Of a stretch of DNA of 64,000 nt, positions 1-9,071 are shown one piece after another. The stretch is from Marifrigoribacter sp047730175 (GTDB lineage: Bacteria > Bacteroidota > Bacteroidia > Flavobacteriales > Flavobacteriaceae), in contig NZ_CP159833.1 in assembly GCF_047730175.1 (NCBI RefSeq), positions 124,001 to 188,000 of the forward strand, given 5' to 3'. Position 1 is the first letter of the stretch. Every line of letters begins with the position of its first letter. The notes under the pieces are model-generated. The model was not told the DNA's origin. It saw nothing but the letters and a program-made list of their open reading frames with translations, and did no database searches. The position numbers were made by a program, and so were the translations under genes.

Positions 1-214
1 GAGCATTATCTAATATCTGATCGATCGATTTTGTTTCATACGCTGGTGGTGGATCTTTATGAACTTTAATAACAATACCAGTATATATTTTTGTTTTACC
101 AAAAGGGATTGCAACACGCATTCCAATTTCAAGCAAGTGGGCTTGTTCCTCTGACACGTGATATGTAAAGGCTTGCTGTAAAGGAATTGGTAGAAGTGCA
201 TCTATAAAATACAA
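1..214 (-). CDS. priA: PriA primosomal helicase, N-terminal fragment
   Basis: The - strand reads from a TTG codon at 214-212 into LYFIDALLPIPLQQAFTYHV, then a stretch containing GMRVAIPFGKTKIYTGIV, and runs off the left edge after 71 codons. This is the characteristic N-terminus of PriA, the 3'-5' DNA helicase that reloads the replisome at stalled forks. The part seen is the 3'-DNA-binding domain only. No ATG exists between the upstream in-frame stop and this point, so TTG is the likely start. It begins 4 bases after the yihY stop, so the genes are probably co-transcribed. A 63-codon frame overlapping it is only a shadow. Confidence 0.85.
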   Translation of the reverse strand, partial: MYFIDALLPIPLQQAFTYHVSEEQAHLLEIGMRVAIPFGKTKIYTGIVIKVHKDPPPAYETKSIDQILDNA

Positions 215-218
215 AAGG

Positions 219-1136
219 TCAACATTTTCGATTTTTTAAAGTCTTTAAGGTAGCATTTAGTTCAAATCCAAGCAGCAATAAATTTGAATTAATCCAAATG
301 TAAAGCATCATAATTAACAAAGCTCCAATGGAACCATATAGTTCATTATAATTTGAAAAATTTTCAATATAAATTCCAAATAAATAGGTAGTCAACATAA
401 ACATTAAAGTGGTCACTAAGGCACCAATAGAGAAAAATCGAATGCTTTTTCCTTCTTTAATCCCATAATAATATAGAATAGCGATTACCATATAAACTAG
501 TACAACAAAAATGATATATCGTATGGTAGAAATCCAAAAGAAATCATTACTAATAAAATCTTCACTTTTTAAGGACCCGATAATATATTCACTATATACA
601 ATGATTATCACTGTTACTAATAACATTAAAGCTAGAAAAACAGAGACTACTAATGCTACAAAATATTGTTTTATAAAATTCCTGTTAATGGTCACATGAT
701 AGGAATATTCAAAACCACTAAAAATGGCATTAATCCCATTAGACATTAAAAAAATTGCAATTATAAAAACTACTGAAAGTAGTCCTCCTCTAGGGTTAGC
801 AGCAATATCTTCTATGATAGGCAAAAAGAATTCGGTTGTTTGGGGAGGTAATATCCCTTCAATAAATAACAGAAACGTTTCGTTAAAATTTTCAATAGGT
901 ACAAATGGTATTAAATTCAGCAAAAAAAGTAAAAATGGAAATAACGCCATAAAAAAGCTAAAGGCAATCGATCCAGCTCTGGTCGAAAAAGTACCTTCGA
1001 TTATCCCAAAAACATAACTTTTAATTAAATCGAATAATGACAACCCTCCAAAGCCAGGTAATTTTATTTTTTTACAAATTAAAATTATTTGCCTAATCAC
1101 TGGAATCTTTAAAAGTATCTTTTCGACTCCTTTCAT
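219..1136 (-). CDS. YihY/BrkB family inner membrane protein
   Basis: A 305-residue polytopic protein of the YihY/virulence factor BrkB family (once misnamed ribonuclease BN), function unresolved. It has a short basic N-terminus, then about six hydrophobic segments. The family signature FSTRAGSIAFSFFMALFPFLLF lies near residues 50-70, and a glycine-rich helix with YGSIGALLIMMLYIW near 265-282. Length fits the family. It lies in a - strand run nadC-yihY-priA and its ATG overlaps the stop of a possible 27-codon frame. The function cannot be inferred beyond an integral membrane role. Confidence 0.9.
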   Translation of the reverse strand: MKGVEKILLKIPVIRQIILICKKIKLPGFGGLSLFDLIKSYVFGIIEGTFSTRAGSIAFSFFMALFPFLLFLLNLIPFVPIENFNETFLLFIEGILPPQTTEFFLPIIEDIAANPRGGLLSVVFIIAIFLMSNGINAIFSGFEYSYHVTINRNFIKQYFVALVVSVFLALMLLVTVIIIVYSEYIIGSLKSEDFISNDFFWISTIRYIIFVVLVYMVIAILYYYGIKEGKSIRFFSIGALVTTLMFMLTTYLFGIYIENFSNYNELYGSIGALLIMMLYIWINSNLLLLGFELNATLKTLKNRKC

Positions 1137-1216
1137 GTGTTTTTTCTTATTGTTTTTTCATAGGTCACATGCTGTTCGCTATAAACTTTTCCGTTAAATA
1201 TTAAAATCTTCAACAT
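1133..1216 (-). CDS. Possible 27-aa small protein between nadC and yihY
   Basis: The - strand holds ATG (1216-1214) followed by 26 further codons, starting MLKILIFNGKVYSEQHVTYE and ending TGA. The stop overlaps the yihY ATG as ATGA, a common coupling arrangement for translated pairs. The frame starts 8 bases downstream of the nadC stop. It has no recognisable domain. It could be a translational coupler, the remnant of a longer gene, or chance. The ATGA overlap is the only positive evidence. Confidence 0.3.
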   Translation of the reverse strand: MLKILIFNGKVYSEQHVTYEKTIRKNT

Positions 1217-1223
1217 GCACTCT

Positions 1224-2081
1224 TTATATTGCTTTCAGACTTAAATCCATATTATGTACTGAATGTATTAATGCGCCACTCGAAATATAATCAACTCCAC
1301 ATTCTGCATATTGTCTAGCTGTATCCAAAGTAATTCCGCCACTAGATTCAGTTAAGCATTTATCTCCAATCATTTCTACAGCTTTACGAGTATCTTCATA
1401 ATTGAAATTATCAATTAATATTCTATATACACCATCTGATTGTAAAATTTCTTCTATTTCTGAAAGGTTACGTGCTTCGACAATAATTTTTAAATTTAAA
1501 TAATTGTCTTTTAAATATTGTTTTGATTGTTCAATTGCTTTTGTAATTCCGCCACAAAAATCTATATGATTATCTTTTAGCATAATCATGTCATATAATG
1601 CAAATCTATGATTTTCGCCACCTCCAATTTTAACAGCCCATTTTTCAATAGCTCTTGCGCCAGGAGTTGTTTTTCGGGTGTCAAGTATTTTTGTTTTCGT
1701 ACCTTTTAATAATTGAACATACTTATTTGTTTTTGTTGCTATTGCACTCATACGCTGCATTGCATTAAGTACTAATCGTTCTGCTTTTAAAATAGATTGT
1801 GAATTCCCAGAAACATAAAAACAAATATCCCCATAAGAGACACTGCTTCCATCGTTTATTTTAATATCCATTTGTAACCCTGGATCTACAAATTCGAAAA
1901 CTTGACGAGCAAAATCAATTCCAGCAATGATCCCTTCATCTTTTACTAATAACTTTGCTTTGCCCTGAGCATCTTCTGGAATACTCGCTAAAGTACTATG
2001 ATCTCCTGCTCCAACGTCTTCCCGAATAGCATTAACAATAATAAGATCTATTTCTTTATTAAATTTTGCTTCTGAAATCAT
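1224..2081 (-). CDS. nadC: Nicotinate-nucleotide diphosphorylase (carboxylating)
   Basis: Quinolinate phosphoribosyltransferase, which converts quinolinate plus PRPP to nicotinate mononucleotide, CO2 and PPi in de novo NAD synthesis. The 285-residue length is typical. Visible motifs are EDVGAGDHST near 21-30, DTRKTTPG at 134-141 (PRPP and quinolinate contacts), GGGENHR at 153-159 and LKDNH at 168-172. Near the C-terminus, ESSGGITLDTAR and VDYISSGALIHS form the phosphate-binding face of the barrel. It is divergent from rlmH with about 110 bases between them, and sits at the head of the nadC-yihY-priA run. Confidence 0.95.
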   Translation of the reverse strand: MISEAKFNKEIDLIIVNAIREDVGAGDHSTLASIPEDAQGKAKLLVKDEGIIAGIDFARQVFEFVDPGLQMDIKINDGSSVSYGDICFYVSGNSQSILKAERLVLNAMQRMSAIATKTNKYVQLLKGTKTKILDTRKTTPGARAIEKWAVKIGGGENHRFALYDMIMLKDNHIDFCGGITKAIEQSKQYLKDNYLNLKIIVEARNLSEIEEILQSDGVYRILIDNFNYEDTRKAVEMIGDKCLTESSGGITLDTARQYAECGVDYISSGALIHSVHNMDLSLKAI

Positions 2082-2168
2082 GCTTATACTTTTTAGCTAA
2101 ATTAAGGAAAAGATAAAAGAGTCCGAAAGGGAAAGCGCTATTAATTAAAGAAGATGTCACATTATTTG

Positions 2169-2176
2169 TATTTTTG
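2169..2176 (+). promoter_or_regulatory. Probable -7 promoter box for rlmH
   Basis: TATTTTTG matches the Bacteroidota -7 consensus TAnnTTTG and lies 19 bases upstream of the rlmH ATG, which would give a short leader. No clear TTG -33 element was seen at the usual spacing, so this is a motif call only. Confidence 0.45.
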
Positions 2177-2194
2177 CTTCTGAAATTATATTAG

Positions 2195-2668
2195 ATGAAG
2201 ATTACATTACTAGCCATTGGTAAAACCGATCAGAAACAAATCGATCAACTTATTGAAGAGTACACTAAACGTTTAAATTTTTATGTTTCTTTTACCTTTA
2301 CGGTTATTCCTGATATAAAAAACGTAAAAAATCTTTCTGAAAGTCAGCAAAAACAGGCTGAAGGAAATGAAATTCTGAAACGCATATCGACCTCAGACAC
2401 TTTAGTATTATTAGATGAAAATGGAAAAGCCTACAGTTCTATAGGATTTTCTGAATTTCTTCAGAAGAAAATGAACAGCGGTATAAAAAACGTAGTGTTT
2501 GTTATTGGCGGACCTTATGGTTTTAGTGAAGATATTTACATTCGATCTAATGGAAAAATATCACTTTCATCGATGACATTTTCTCATCAAATGGTTCGTT
2601 TATTTTTTATTGAACAATTGTATAGAGGGTTTACCATTTTAAAAAATGAGCCTTATCATCACAGATAA
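2195..2668 (+). CDS. rlmH: 23S rRNA (pseudouridine1915-N3)-methyltransferase RlmH
   Basis: SPOUT-class methyltransferase that methylates pseudouridine 1915 in helix 69 of 23S rRNA using SAM. The 157-residue length and start MKITLLAIGKTD are those of the family. The SAM-binding knot carries LLDENGKAYSSIGFSEFL near 79-96 and FVIGGPYGF near 102-110. The C-terminus has the conserved HQMVRLFFIEQLYRGF followed by YHH. The conserved pairing with nadC, transcribed divergently, supports the call. Confidence 0.95.
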   Translation: MKITLLAIGKTDQKQIDQLIEEYTKRLNFYVSFTFTVIPDIKNVKNLSESQQKQAEGNEILKRISTSDTLVLLDENGKAYSSIGFSEFLQKKMNSGIKNVVFVIGGPYGFSEDIYIRSNGKISLSSMTFSHQMVRLFFIEQLYRGFTILKNEPYHHR

Positions 2669-2673
2669 AAAAA

Positions 2674-4272
2674 CTACTTAACAATAAACTTTATTGCTTT
2701 AGAAACTTCAGCATCCGTAATATTTAAAATATACATTCCAGAAGATAAGGTATGCTCTATAGCAATATCATTTTGCAATTCGCTGTAGGTTAACTGTTGT
2801 AATTGCTGACCTGTCATTGAATATATTGATATTTCAACATTTCGATACTCTAAAGAAGAATTCAGTTTTAAATATATATAATTACTAACTGGGTTTTCAG
2901 CAAGGATATATTTATTAGCTAAAGTAAAATCATTAACCCCTATAGTCCCATCTAAAATTTCTTCCAAAGCAAACTCTACATTAAATTCATTTAAGGTTAT
3001 ATGCATCTGATTTTCGTCTGGAATATATGTATTCACAAATGGAGAGGTATGAATTCCTCCAATGTCTGGACTTACATATAAATCATCCTCATTATCAATT
3101 GCCAACGAACTAATAGTTGGAATAAACGAAAAAGTATCTTGTTCAATGGCTTCTAACAAAGCTATAATTATTGGGTTATCACCAGGGTCGATTCCATCAA
3201 CTAAACCCGTTGTCCCTCCTGGAGCACTATCATAACCAGCACTTGCAGCTGGAGATTGTGCGACGGCAATAAATGAACTAATTGGAATTCCTAAAAAATA
3301 AGACTGAAATCCAGTAACTTGATCTGTTTGGCCTGCAGCTGGCGTGAAATATAAATCTAAATCTACGGTAGTAAAACTTCCTAAATCTAGTGTAGTTTCA
3401 AGAATCGCTGTGCTTGGAGCACCAGTCATCATTGAGGTTCCACTCCCATTAATCATACTTACATTTCTAACATTAATAGGGAAACCTAATCCATCTAATT
3501 CAGCTTGAAAAGCATCTCTAAAATTTGGCGCTCCAGTTGGCAATAATATAGAAGGATCTTGTTCGTATGTTGAACCAGCAAGTAAATGCCCAAGATAATG
3601 GTCTACTAACATTTCTTTTGCTGCGGGTGTATTTAATAAACTGCTTACAATTAATTGTGCATCAGCATTATCCTCAGCTTCAGCTATATAATTTAATAAA
3701 TATTGAAAGCTAATAGGAATATTAGCTCCTAAATGTGGTGAATCAAATGAAATAAACAAGCGCGTATCATGTGCAATAGAATTTTGCTCCATGTATGATA
3801 ATGCATATCTTGAAATTAACCCACCCATGCTTGGTCCAATCACTACTAATTCTTCACCTCCCACTTTTTGCGCATTAATCGTTTGAATTAGTTCAGCAAA
3901 AACCATTGCATTTCTTTGAATATAATCTGAACCTCCATCTACATCTAATCCATCTGTTGAATATTGAGGAGAATTCATTATCACGATATCAAACCCTTGA
4001 TCTCTTAAAATATCTGCTAAATTTCCTCCAGCAAAATTTAAAATTCCATATAAAGCAGGAATATCTCTAGCATCACCTGGATCGTAACCATCTAATACTA
4101 AAATTGGTTTATCTAAAACTCCGTCCACATTATCTAAAAATATCTCATATTCACCCTGCCCAAAATATTCTTGAGTTTCATCATATCCTTGATATCCTAT
4201 TGTAGCTGTAACTGTTTGAGCATAGGCACTAACACTTAATAATGCAACAACTAAAATGTAAAAATTCTTCAT
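2674..4272 (-). CDS. T9SS-secreted alpha/beta-hydrolase (lipase-like)
   Basis: A 532-residue secreted protein. Residues 1-18 form a Sec signal peptide ending AYAQ. The body is an alpha/beta-hydrolase: PILVLDGYDPGD near 56-67 and the nucleophile elbow GPSMG at 146-150 with Ser148. FISFDSPHLGANIP follows as in triacylglycerol lipases and lecithin-cholesterol acyltransferase-like folds. The last about 80 residues (VNDFTLANKYILAENPVSN to KAIKFIVK) are a type A T9SS sorting domain, so it is probably exported across the outer membrane and anchored or released. Substrate unknown. It stands alone, convergent with rlmH. Confidence 0.85.
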   Translation of the reverse strand: MKNFYILVVALLSVSAYAQTVTATIGYQGYDETQEYFGQGEYEIFLDNVDGVLDKPILVLDGYDPGDARDIPALYGILNFAGGNLADILRDQGFDIVIMNSPQYSTDGLDVDGGSDYIQRNAMVFAELIQTINAQKVGGEELVVIGPSMGGLISRYALSYMEQNSIAHDTRLFISFDSPHLGANIPISFQYLLNYIAEAEDNADAQLIVSSLLNTPAAKEMLVDHYLGHLLAGSTYEQDPSILLPTGAPNFRDAFQAELDGLGFPINVRNVSMINGSGTSMMTGAPSTAILETTLDLGSFTTVDLDLYFTPAAGQTDQVTGFQSYFLGIPISSFIAVAQSPAASAGYDSAPGGTTGLVDGIDPGDNPIIIALLEAIEQDTFSFIPTISSLAIDNEDDLYVSPDIGGIHTSPFVNTYIPDENQMHITLNEFNVEFALEEILDGTIGVNDFTLANKYILAENPVSNYIYLKLNSSLEYRNVEISIYSMTGQQLQQLTYSELQNDIAIEHTLSSGMYILNITDAEVSKAIKFIVK

Positions 4273-4322
4273 ATTTTATTTTTTAATTCACTTAATAAAG
4301 GAGCAAGATACTATTTTAAAAC

Positions 4323-5669
4323 TTATTGAATACTTGAAATAATTCCTCTTAAAAATTGATTCACATTAAAATCTGGATTGGGTTTTAAACCAGTTCGAAC
4401 CACTACCAAGTCTTTTGAAGGAATGATAAAAACATACTGTCCTTGAAAACCATTACAAGAATACATGTCTTTAGGTACATCTGGAAATTTTTCGCCCGCA
4501 TTTAACCAAAAATGACCTCCATATACCCCATCAGAACCTTGCGTTGGTTCTTTTGTAAAATCTACCCATGACTTGTTGATGATTTGTTCACCAGCCCAAT
4601 TCCCTTCATGTAAATACAGTAACCCAAATTTCGCCCAATCTCTTGTCGTAGCCCAACCATAAGAGCTTCCCACATAGTTTCCGGTAAAGTCTGTTTCTAA
4701 AATCATGGAATGCATTCCAATTTTATCAATTAACTCTTGGTACCAAAAATCTAAATATTCTTGTTGAGAATTAAATTGATCTCGTATAAATCCACTTAAT
4801 AAATTAGTTGTTCCACTTGAATAATTCCATGAATTATTTGATTCACCTTCTAATAATTTTGCTTTCTGAATCTCACTCATATCTGGCGTTAAGAAAAGCA
4901 TCCTTGTAACGTCACATATTATTGAGTAATCTTCTTCCCACGCCAAGCCACTATTCATATTCAATAAGTTTTTCAGACTAACACTTGCTCTTTCATCATC
5001 CTTCCATTCTGGAAACAAATTAGTTTGTTCTAACTGAACTTTCTCCTGTTTTTCTAAAACACCTAAAACAGCACTTGTAATACTCTTTGTCATCGACCAT
5101 CCTAGCATCACTGACTCTTTATTAAAATCATCAGCATATTCTTCAGCAATAATTTGATCTTTATAAACCACTAATACAGAACGTGTTTTTTGTATTTCTT
5201 CTTCTTTATCTACAAAAGCTTCATGAACACTTTTCTTTAGTAAAGTATAATCTACATTTTCAAAAACGGTATCTTTTTGAGCTAAGTTTCCATAGGGAAA
5301 AGGCAGGTTTGATTTTGTTTTATTTCTGAAAGGTATTTCTTTAAATAAATTTTCTTCGGAAGCATCTTCTGGTAATAAAACTGCTCCTAATCCTTCTCTA
5401 TATAAAGCTTTTCTTTCTTTTATTCCGAAGGCATTAGAAAGTACATAATTACCATTTAAATTTACCTCATTCGTAGCTAAACCAATAGAAGGAATGTTAT
5501 TATCTTCAGCTTCAGTAAAAGCTTGCGAACGATTAGCTATAAATAAATGTGAAGCCACACTCTTAGAAGAAAAACCGCTTACCAAATCTAACTTTGGATA
5601 GGTTGTGAATGCAAAATATGCAATCACTAAAACAATGATTAATAGTATATATTTAAAAAACTTTTTCAT
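4323..5669 (-). CDS. Beta-lactamase-fold serine hydrolase, membrane anchored
   Basis: A 448-residue member of the serine beta-lactamase-like superfamily (class C/esterase type). It has an N-terminal hydrophobic anchor (residues 6-22) and a variable domain to about 150. The catalytic SMTK follows with Ser192 and Lys195, then YSSGTTN near 282 supplying the tyrosine of the second motif. GGHFWLNAG near 375 is typical of the third motif region. Such proteins act as periplasmic esterases or peptidases; the substrate is unknown. It starts 7 bases after the CAT-like gene and is the last gene of the formate dehydrogenase run, which may be coincidence. Confidence 0.85.
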   Translation of the reverse strand: MKKFFKYILLIIVLVIAYFAFTTYPKLDLVSGFSSKSVASHLFIANRSQAFTEAEDNNIPSIGLATNEVNLNGNYVLSNAFGIKERKALYREGLGAVLLPEDASEENLFKEIPFRNKTKSNLPFPYGNLAQKDTVFENVDYTLLKKSVHEAFVDKEEEIQKTRSVLVVYKDQIIAEEYADDFNKESVMLGWSMTKSITSAVLGVLEKQEKVQLEQTNLFPEWKDDERASVSLKNLLNMNSGLAWEEDYSIICDVTRMLFLTPDMSEIQKAKLLEGESNNSWNYSSGTTNLLSGFIRDQFNSQQEYLDFWYQELIDKIGMHSMILETDFTGNYVGSSYGWATTRDWAKFGLLYLHEGNWAGEQIINKSWVDFTKEPTQGSDGVYGGHFWLNAGEKFPDVPKDMYSCNGFQGQYVFIIPSKDLVVVRTGLKPNPDFNVNQFLRGIISSIQ

Positions 5670-5676
5670 AAAATTT

Positions 5677-6309
5677 TTAACTTTCTCCGTTCATTAATTT
5701 TTGATACAACGCTAAATATTTTGAAATATGAAATCCATCCGCTAGCCCATGATGCACATAAATAGCAATATTCATTAAACTTTTATCATCCCGCTGAAAC
5801 ATTTTTCCGAAGGTAATTCTAGGTATGCTATCGCCTGGAATAAAATTTGTTGCGTGTGTTAAGCTGGAAAACGTATTCCAAGGTATTGATGAATAATAAA
5901 CAACATTTTTTTTTGACTCGTTTTCATTCATGCCCAAGCCATTTGAGCTTTGAACTCGATCAATTTCTTTTTTAAGCGATGCATCAAACACATTAAAAGC
6001 ATCACTAAAAGGAACATATGAAAATCCAAAAGTTCCATCGGTACGACCAATGGTTGGGGAAGCATCTATAGTTTCATGAATAATGATTTCGTCATCAATA
6101 ATACGATACTTAAATTCCTCTATTAAATTAACCGCTTGTATCGATTTATGTAGATAATATGAAAAAAAGGAATACTTATTTTCTTTAGAAATTTTATAGG
6201 CTTGTGTACAATCTATTTCTGTAACCAAACCAAAAAAAGGCTCTTTAAACTGTTTAAAAAAATCGAAATGTTCTTTTCTATTCCAATTTGATTGATCTAA
6301 CTTTTTCAT
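5677..6309 (-). CDS. Chloramphenicol acetyltransferase-fold protein (CatA-like)
   Basis: A 210-residue protein with the fold of type A chloramphenicol acetyltransferases. The start resembles NWNRKEHFDFF, PTIGRTDGTFGFSYVPFSDAF lies near 85-105, and the catalytic segment VHHGLADGFHIS near 185-196 has the HHxxxDG motif. Trimeric CATs transfer acetyl from acetyl-CoA to a hydroxyl. Housekeeping-located homologues in Bacteroidota are common and their true acceptor is generally unknown, so resistance is not implied. It begins 15 bases downstream of fdhA and is probably co-transcribed. Confidence 0.85.
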   Translation of the reverse strand: MKKLDQSNWNRKEHFDFFKQFKEPFFGLVTEIDCTQAYKISKENKYSFFSYYLHKSIQAVNLIEEFKYRIIDDEIIIHETIDASPTIGRTDGTFGFSYVPFSDAFNVFDASLKKEIDRVQSSNGLGMNENESKKNVVYYSSIPWNTFSSLTHATNFIPGDSIPRITFGKMFQRDDKSLMNIAIYVHHGLADGFHISKYLALYQKLMNGES

Positions 6310-6324
6310 TTAATTATACTAAAA

Positions 6325-9060
6325 CTATTTGTCAGCTAAAACTTGCTTAAACTTTCCTTTACTTTTTCTAAGACGAACAGCCACTACCTTGTATTCAGGA
6401 CACATGGCTTCAGAATCATGTACATCTCCCGTTAAATTATTGATCATAATTTCTGGAAAATGGAAAGTCGTACTTAATACCCCACTTTTTACTTGATCCG
6501 TAATTCGAGCTTTTACATCTACTTTTCCTCTTGGAGATTCTAAACAAACATAATCGCCATCATTAATCAAGTTTTTTGCTGCATCTTCTGGATTGATCAT
6601 TAAATAATCATCTTGAAGTATTTCTTCATTCGCAGTTCGACGCGTCATAGCGCCACAGTTATAGTGTTCTAACTCACGATTGGTTGTTAATATATATGGA
6701 AAGTCTTTGGCATGAGAAACCAGTTCTTGCGTTTCTTCCCAAGCATGAAACTCAAAATATCCCTTCCCTCTTTTAAAATCAACTGTATGTAAAATTTGTG
6801 TGTCTGTACCGTCTTTAGCTACGGGCCATTGTAAACCGTTTTTACCTAGATTTTCCCAAGTTATCCCAGCAAAGAACGGCACGATTTGAGATATTTCTTC
6901 TAACATACCCTCTGGAGTATAATCGGGTTGAGCATATCCCATTTTATTCATAATCTCAACTATAATTTGACCATCTGGCTTTGAGCCTGGAATTGGTTCA
7001 ACTACTTGTCGAACCGCTTGTACTCTACGTTCTCCATTTGTAAATGTTCCACTTTTTTCAAGGAACGAAGCTCCTGGCAATATTACATCTGCATATTTAG
7101 CAGTTTCAGTCATGAACAACTCTTGTACAATAACAAGATCTGTAGCTTCCATTGCTTTAATAACCTTTTTAGTATTTGGATCTGTTTGAACAATATCTTC
7201 TCCAATGATCCAAATAGCTTTTAGTTTTCCATCTAAAGCGGCATCAAACATTTCTGGAATCTTATATCCAATTTCTTTAGGAACCTCAACACCATAAAAT
7301 TCATTGTATTTTTTATTGACTTCATCATCAGTTATGTCGAAATATCCCGCTCCTTGATGTGGCTGAACTCCCATATCAGCACTTCCTTGCACATTATTTT
7401 GACCTCTTAACGGATTTACACCAACTCCTCTTCTACCAATATTTCCTGTTAATAATGCTAAATCTGCAATTTGAATTACCGTAAATGTTCCTTGTGAATG
7501 TTCCGTCACTCCTAAACCATGGAATGACATTGCGTTAGGAGCTGTTGCGTATGAATATGCTGCTGCTTTTACTTGATTTCTATTTACACCTGTAACTTCT
7601 TCAAGAGCATTAATATCTATGTTTAATATTTCTTCTTTAAATGTTTCAAACCCTTCGGTTCTATTTTCAATAAATGAATCATCAACTAGGCCTTCAGAAA
7701 TGATATAATACATCATCATATTAAGTAATGCTACATTAGTTCCCGGACGTAACGCTAAATGATGTGTTGCATATCTTGCTAATTCTGTTCTTCTTGGATC
7801 AATAACGATAGATACATTATCAGATTTCATCGCAAATTGTTTCATTTTTGCTCCAGTAACTGGATGTGCATCGGTTGGATTAGCACCAATAACCATAATA
7901 CAATTTGTGTCTTTTAAATCATCAATTGAATTGGTTGCTGCTCCAGTACCAAAAGTGCGTTGCATTCCTAATGCTGTAGGAGAATGACAAACACGTGCAC
8001 AACCATCAATATTATTAGTTCCAATTACAGTTCTAATAAATTTCTGCATTAAATAATTTTCTTCATTGGTACAGCGAGCTGAAGATATTCCAGCAATTGA
8101 ATCTGAACCAAATTCATCTTTATAACCAGTTAGCTTTGTAGCGATATATTCATAAACTTCATCCCAAGATACTTTTTCAAATTCACCGTTACTACGTTTA
8201 ATCATAGGTGAATCTAAACGATCCTGATGGTTATAAAACTTAAAGGCATAACGCCCTTTTATACAAGTATGTCCTTGATTTACTTCAGCATCATAAGGAG
8301 CTGTTATGCTTAATATTTCACCGTTACTAGTGGATACCTCTAAATTACATCCTACACCACAATAGGTGCATATCGTACGGGTTGTATCAGTTGCTGTAAT
8401 TGCTTTAGATTGGAAAACATCAGAAATAGCAGATGTCGGACAAGCTTGAGAACATGCTCCACAACTTACGCAATCTGAATCCATGAATGATTGATCCAAT
8501 CCTTTAATAATTGTTGTATCAAATCCTCTTCCAGACATACTTAGTACAAATTCTCCCTGTACCTCATCACAAGCCCTAACACAACGATAGCAGTTAATAC
8601 ATTTTGATAAATCTGAAGTCATATATGGATGACTTAAATCTTTCATTTTATATAAATGATTATCTCCTTCTGGATAACGAACTTCTCTAATACCAACTTG
8701 CGCTGCTACGGTTTGTAACTCACAGTTTCCGTTTACTTCACAAGTTAAACAGTCTAATGGATGGTCTGTTAAGACTAATTCAATAATATTTTTTCTTAAA
8801 TCTTTTATAGCCTCTGTACTCGGATAAACATATTGACCTGCTGCAACTGGTGTATGGCAAGATGCCATTGTTTTTAATTTACCATTTTCTTCTAAAGCAA
8901 CCTCAACACTACACACTCTACAAGAGCCAAAAGGATCTAAGTTTGGAGCATCACATAGTGTAGGAACTAAATTTTTATCTTTATATCGTTTGATAAATGT
9001 AAGAATTGTTTCTCCTTTCTCAATTTCAAACGGTTCGTTATTTATGTAAGCTATATCCAT
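6325..9060 (-). CDS. fdhA: NAD-dependent formate dehydrogenase, catalytic alpha subunit
   Basis: A 911-residue molybdo- or tungstopterin formate dehydrogenase that oxidises formate to CO2. The N-terminal NuoG-like part has a 2Fe-2S site (Cys36, 47, 50, 68), a His-Cys3 4Fe-4S site (His100, Cys104, 107, 113) and two ferredoxin clusters (Cys154-164, Cys197-207). The catalytic part begins with Cys231, 234, 238 and 266. ARVCHSPT holds the active-site ligand as Cys358, so this is a cysteine rather than selenocysteine enzyme, followed by His359. It is the third gene of fdhD, NuoF-like, fdhA, with 11 bases to the preceding gene. Soluble cytoplasmic NAD-linked complex inferred. Confidence 0.95.
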   Translation of the reverse strand: MDIAYINNEPFEIEKGETILTFIKRYKDKNLVPTLCDAPNLDPFGSCRVCSVEVALEENGKLKTMASCHTPVAAGQYVYPSTEAIKDLRKNIIELVLTDHPLDCLTCEVNGNCELQTVAAQVGIREVRYPEGDNHLYKMKDLSHPYMTSDLSKCINCYRCVRACDEVQGEFVLSMSGRGFDTTIIKGLDQSFMDSDCVSCGACSQACPTSAISDVFQSKAITATDTTRTICTYCGVGCNLEVSTSNGEILSITAPYDAEVNQGHTCIKGRYAFKFYNHQDRLDSPMIKRSNGEFEKVSWDEVYEYIATKLTGYKDEFGSDSIAGISSARCTNEENYLMQKFIRTVIGTNNIDGCARVCHSPTALGMQRTFGTGAATNSIDDLKDTNCIMVIGANPTDAHPVTGAKMKQFAMKSDNVSIVIDPRRTELARYATHHLALRPGTNVALLNMMMYYIISEGLVDDSFIENRTEGFETFKEEILNIDINALEEVTGVNRNQVKAAAYSYATAPNAMSFHGLGVTEHSQGTFTVIQIADLALLTGNIGRRGVGVNPLRGQNNVQGSADMGVQPHQGAGYFDITDDEVNKKYNEFYGVEVPKEIGYKIPEMFDAALDGKLKAIWIIGEDIVQTDPNTKKVIKAMEATDLVIVQELFMTETAKYADVILPGASFLEKSGTFTNGERRVQAVRQVVEPIPGSKPDGQIIVEIMNKMGYAQPDYTPEGMLEEISQIVPFFAGITWENLGKNGLQWPVAKDGTDTQILHTVDFKRGKGYFEFHAWEETQELVSHAKDFPYILTTNRELEHYNCGAMTRRTANEEILQDDYLMINPEDAAKNLINDGDYVCLESPRGKVDVKARITDQVKSGVLSTTFHFPEIMINNLTGDVHDSEAMCPEYKVVAVRLRKSKGKFKQVLADK

Positions 9061-9071
9061 TGTTTCTTGGT

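Noticed and set aside
10..201. 63-codon - strand frame at the left edge
   Set aside because: The neighbouring frame encodes the clear N-terminus of PriA; this one is a shadow.
5677..6309. Acquired chloramphenicol resistance gene
   Set aside because: The CAT-like gene sits in a metabolic operon with local base composition and no mobile signals; the fold alone does not show resistance.
6325..9060. Selenocysteine formate dehydrogenase
   Set aside because: The active-site codon specifies Cys358 and there is no in-frame TGA.
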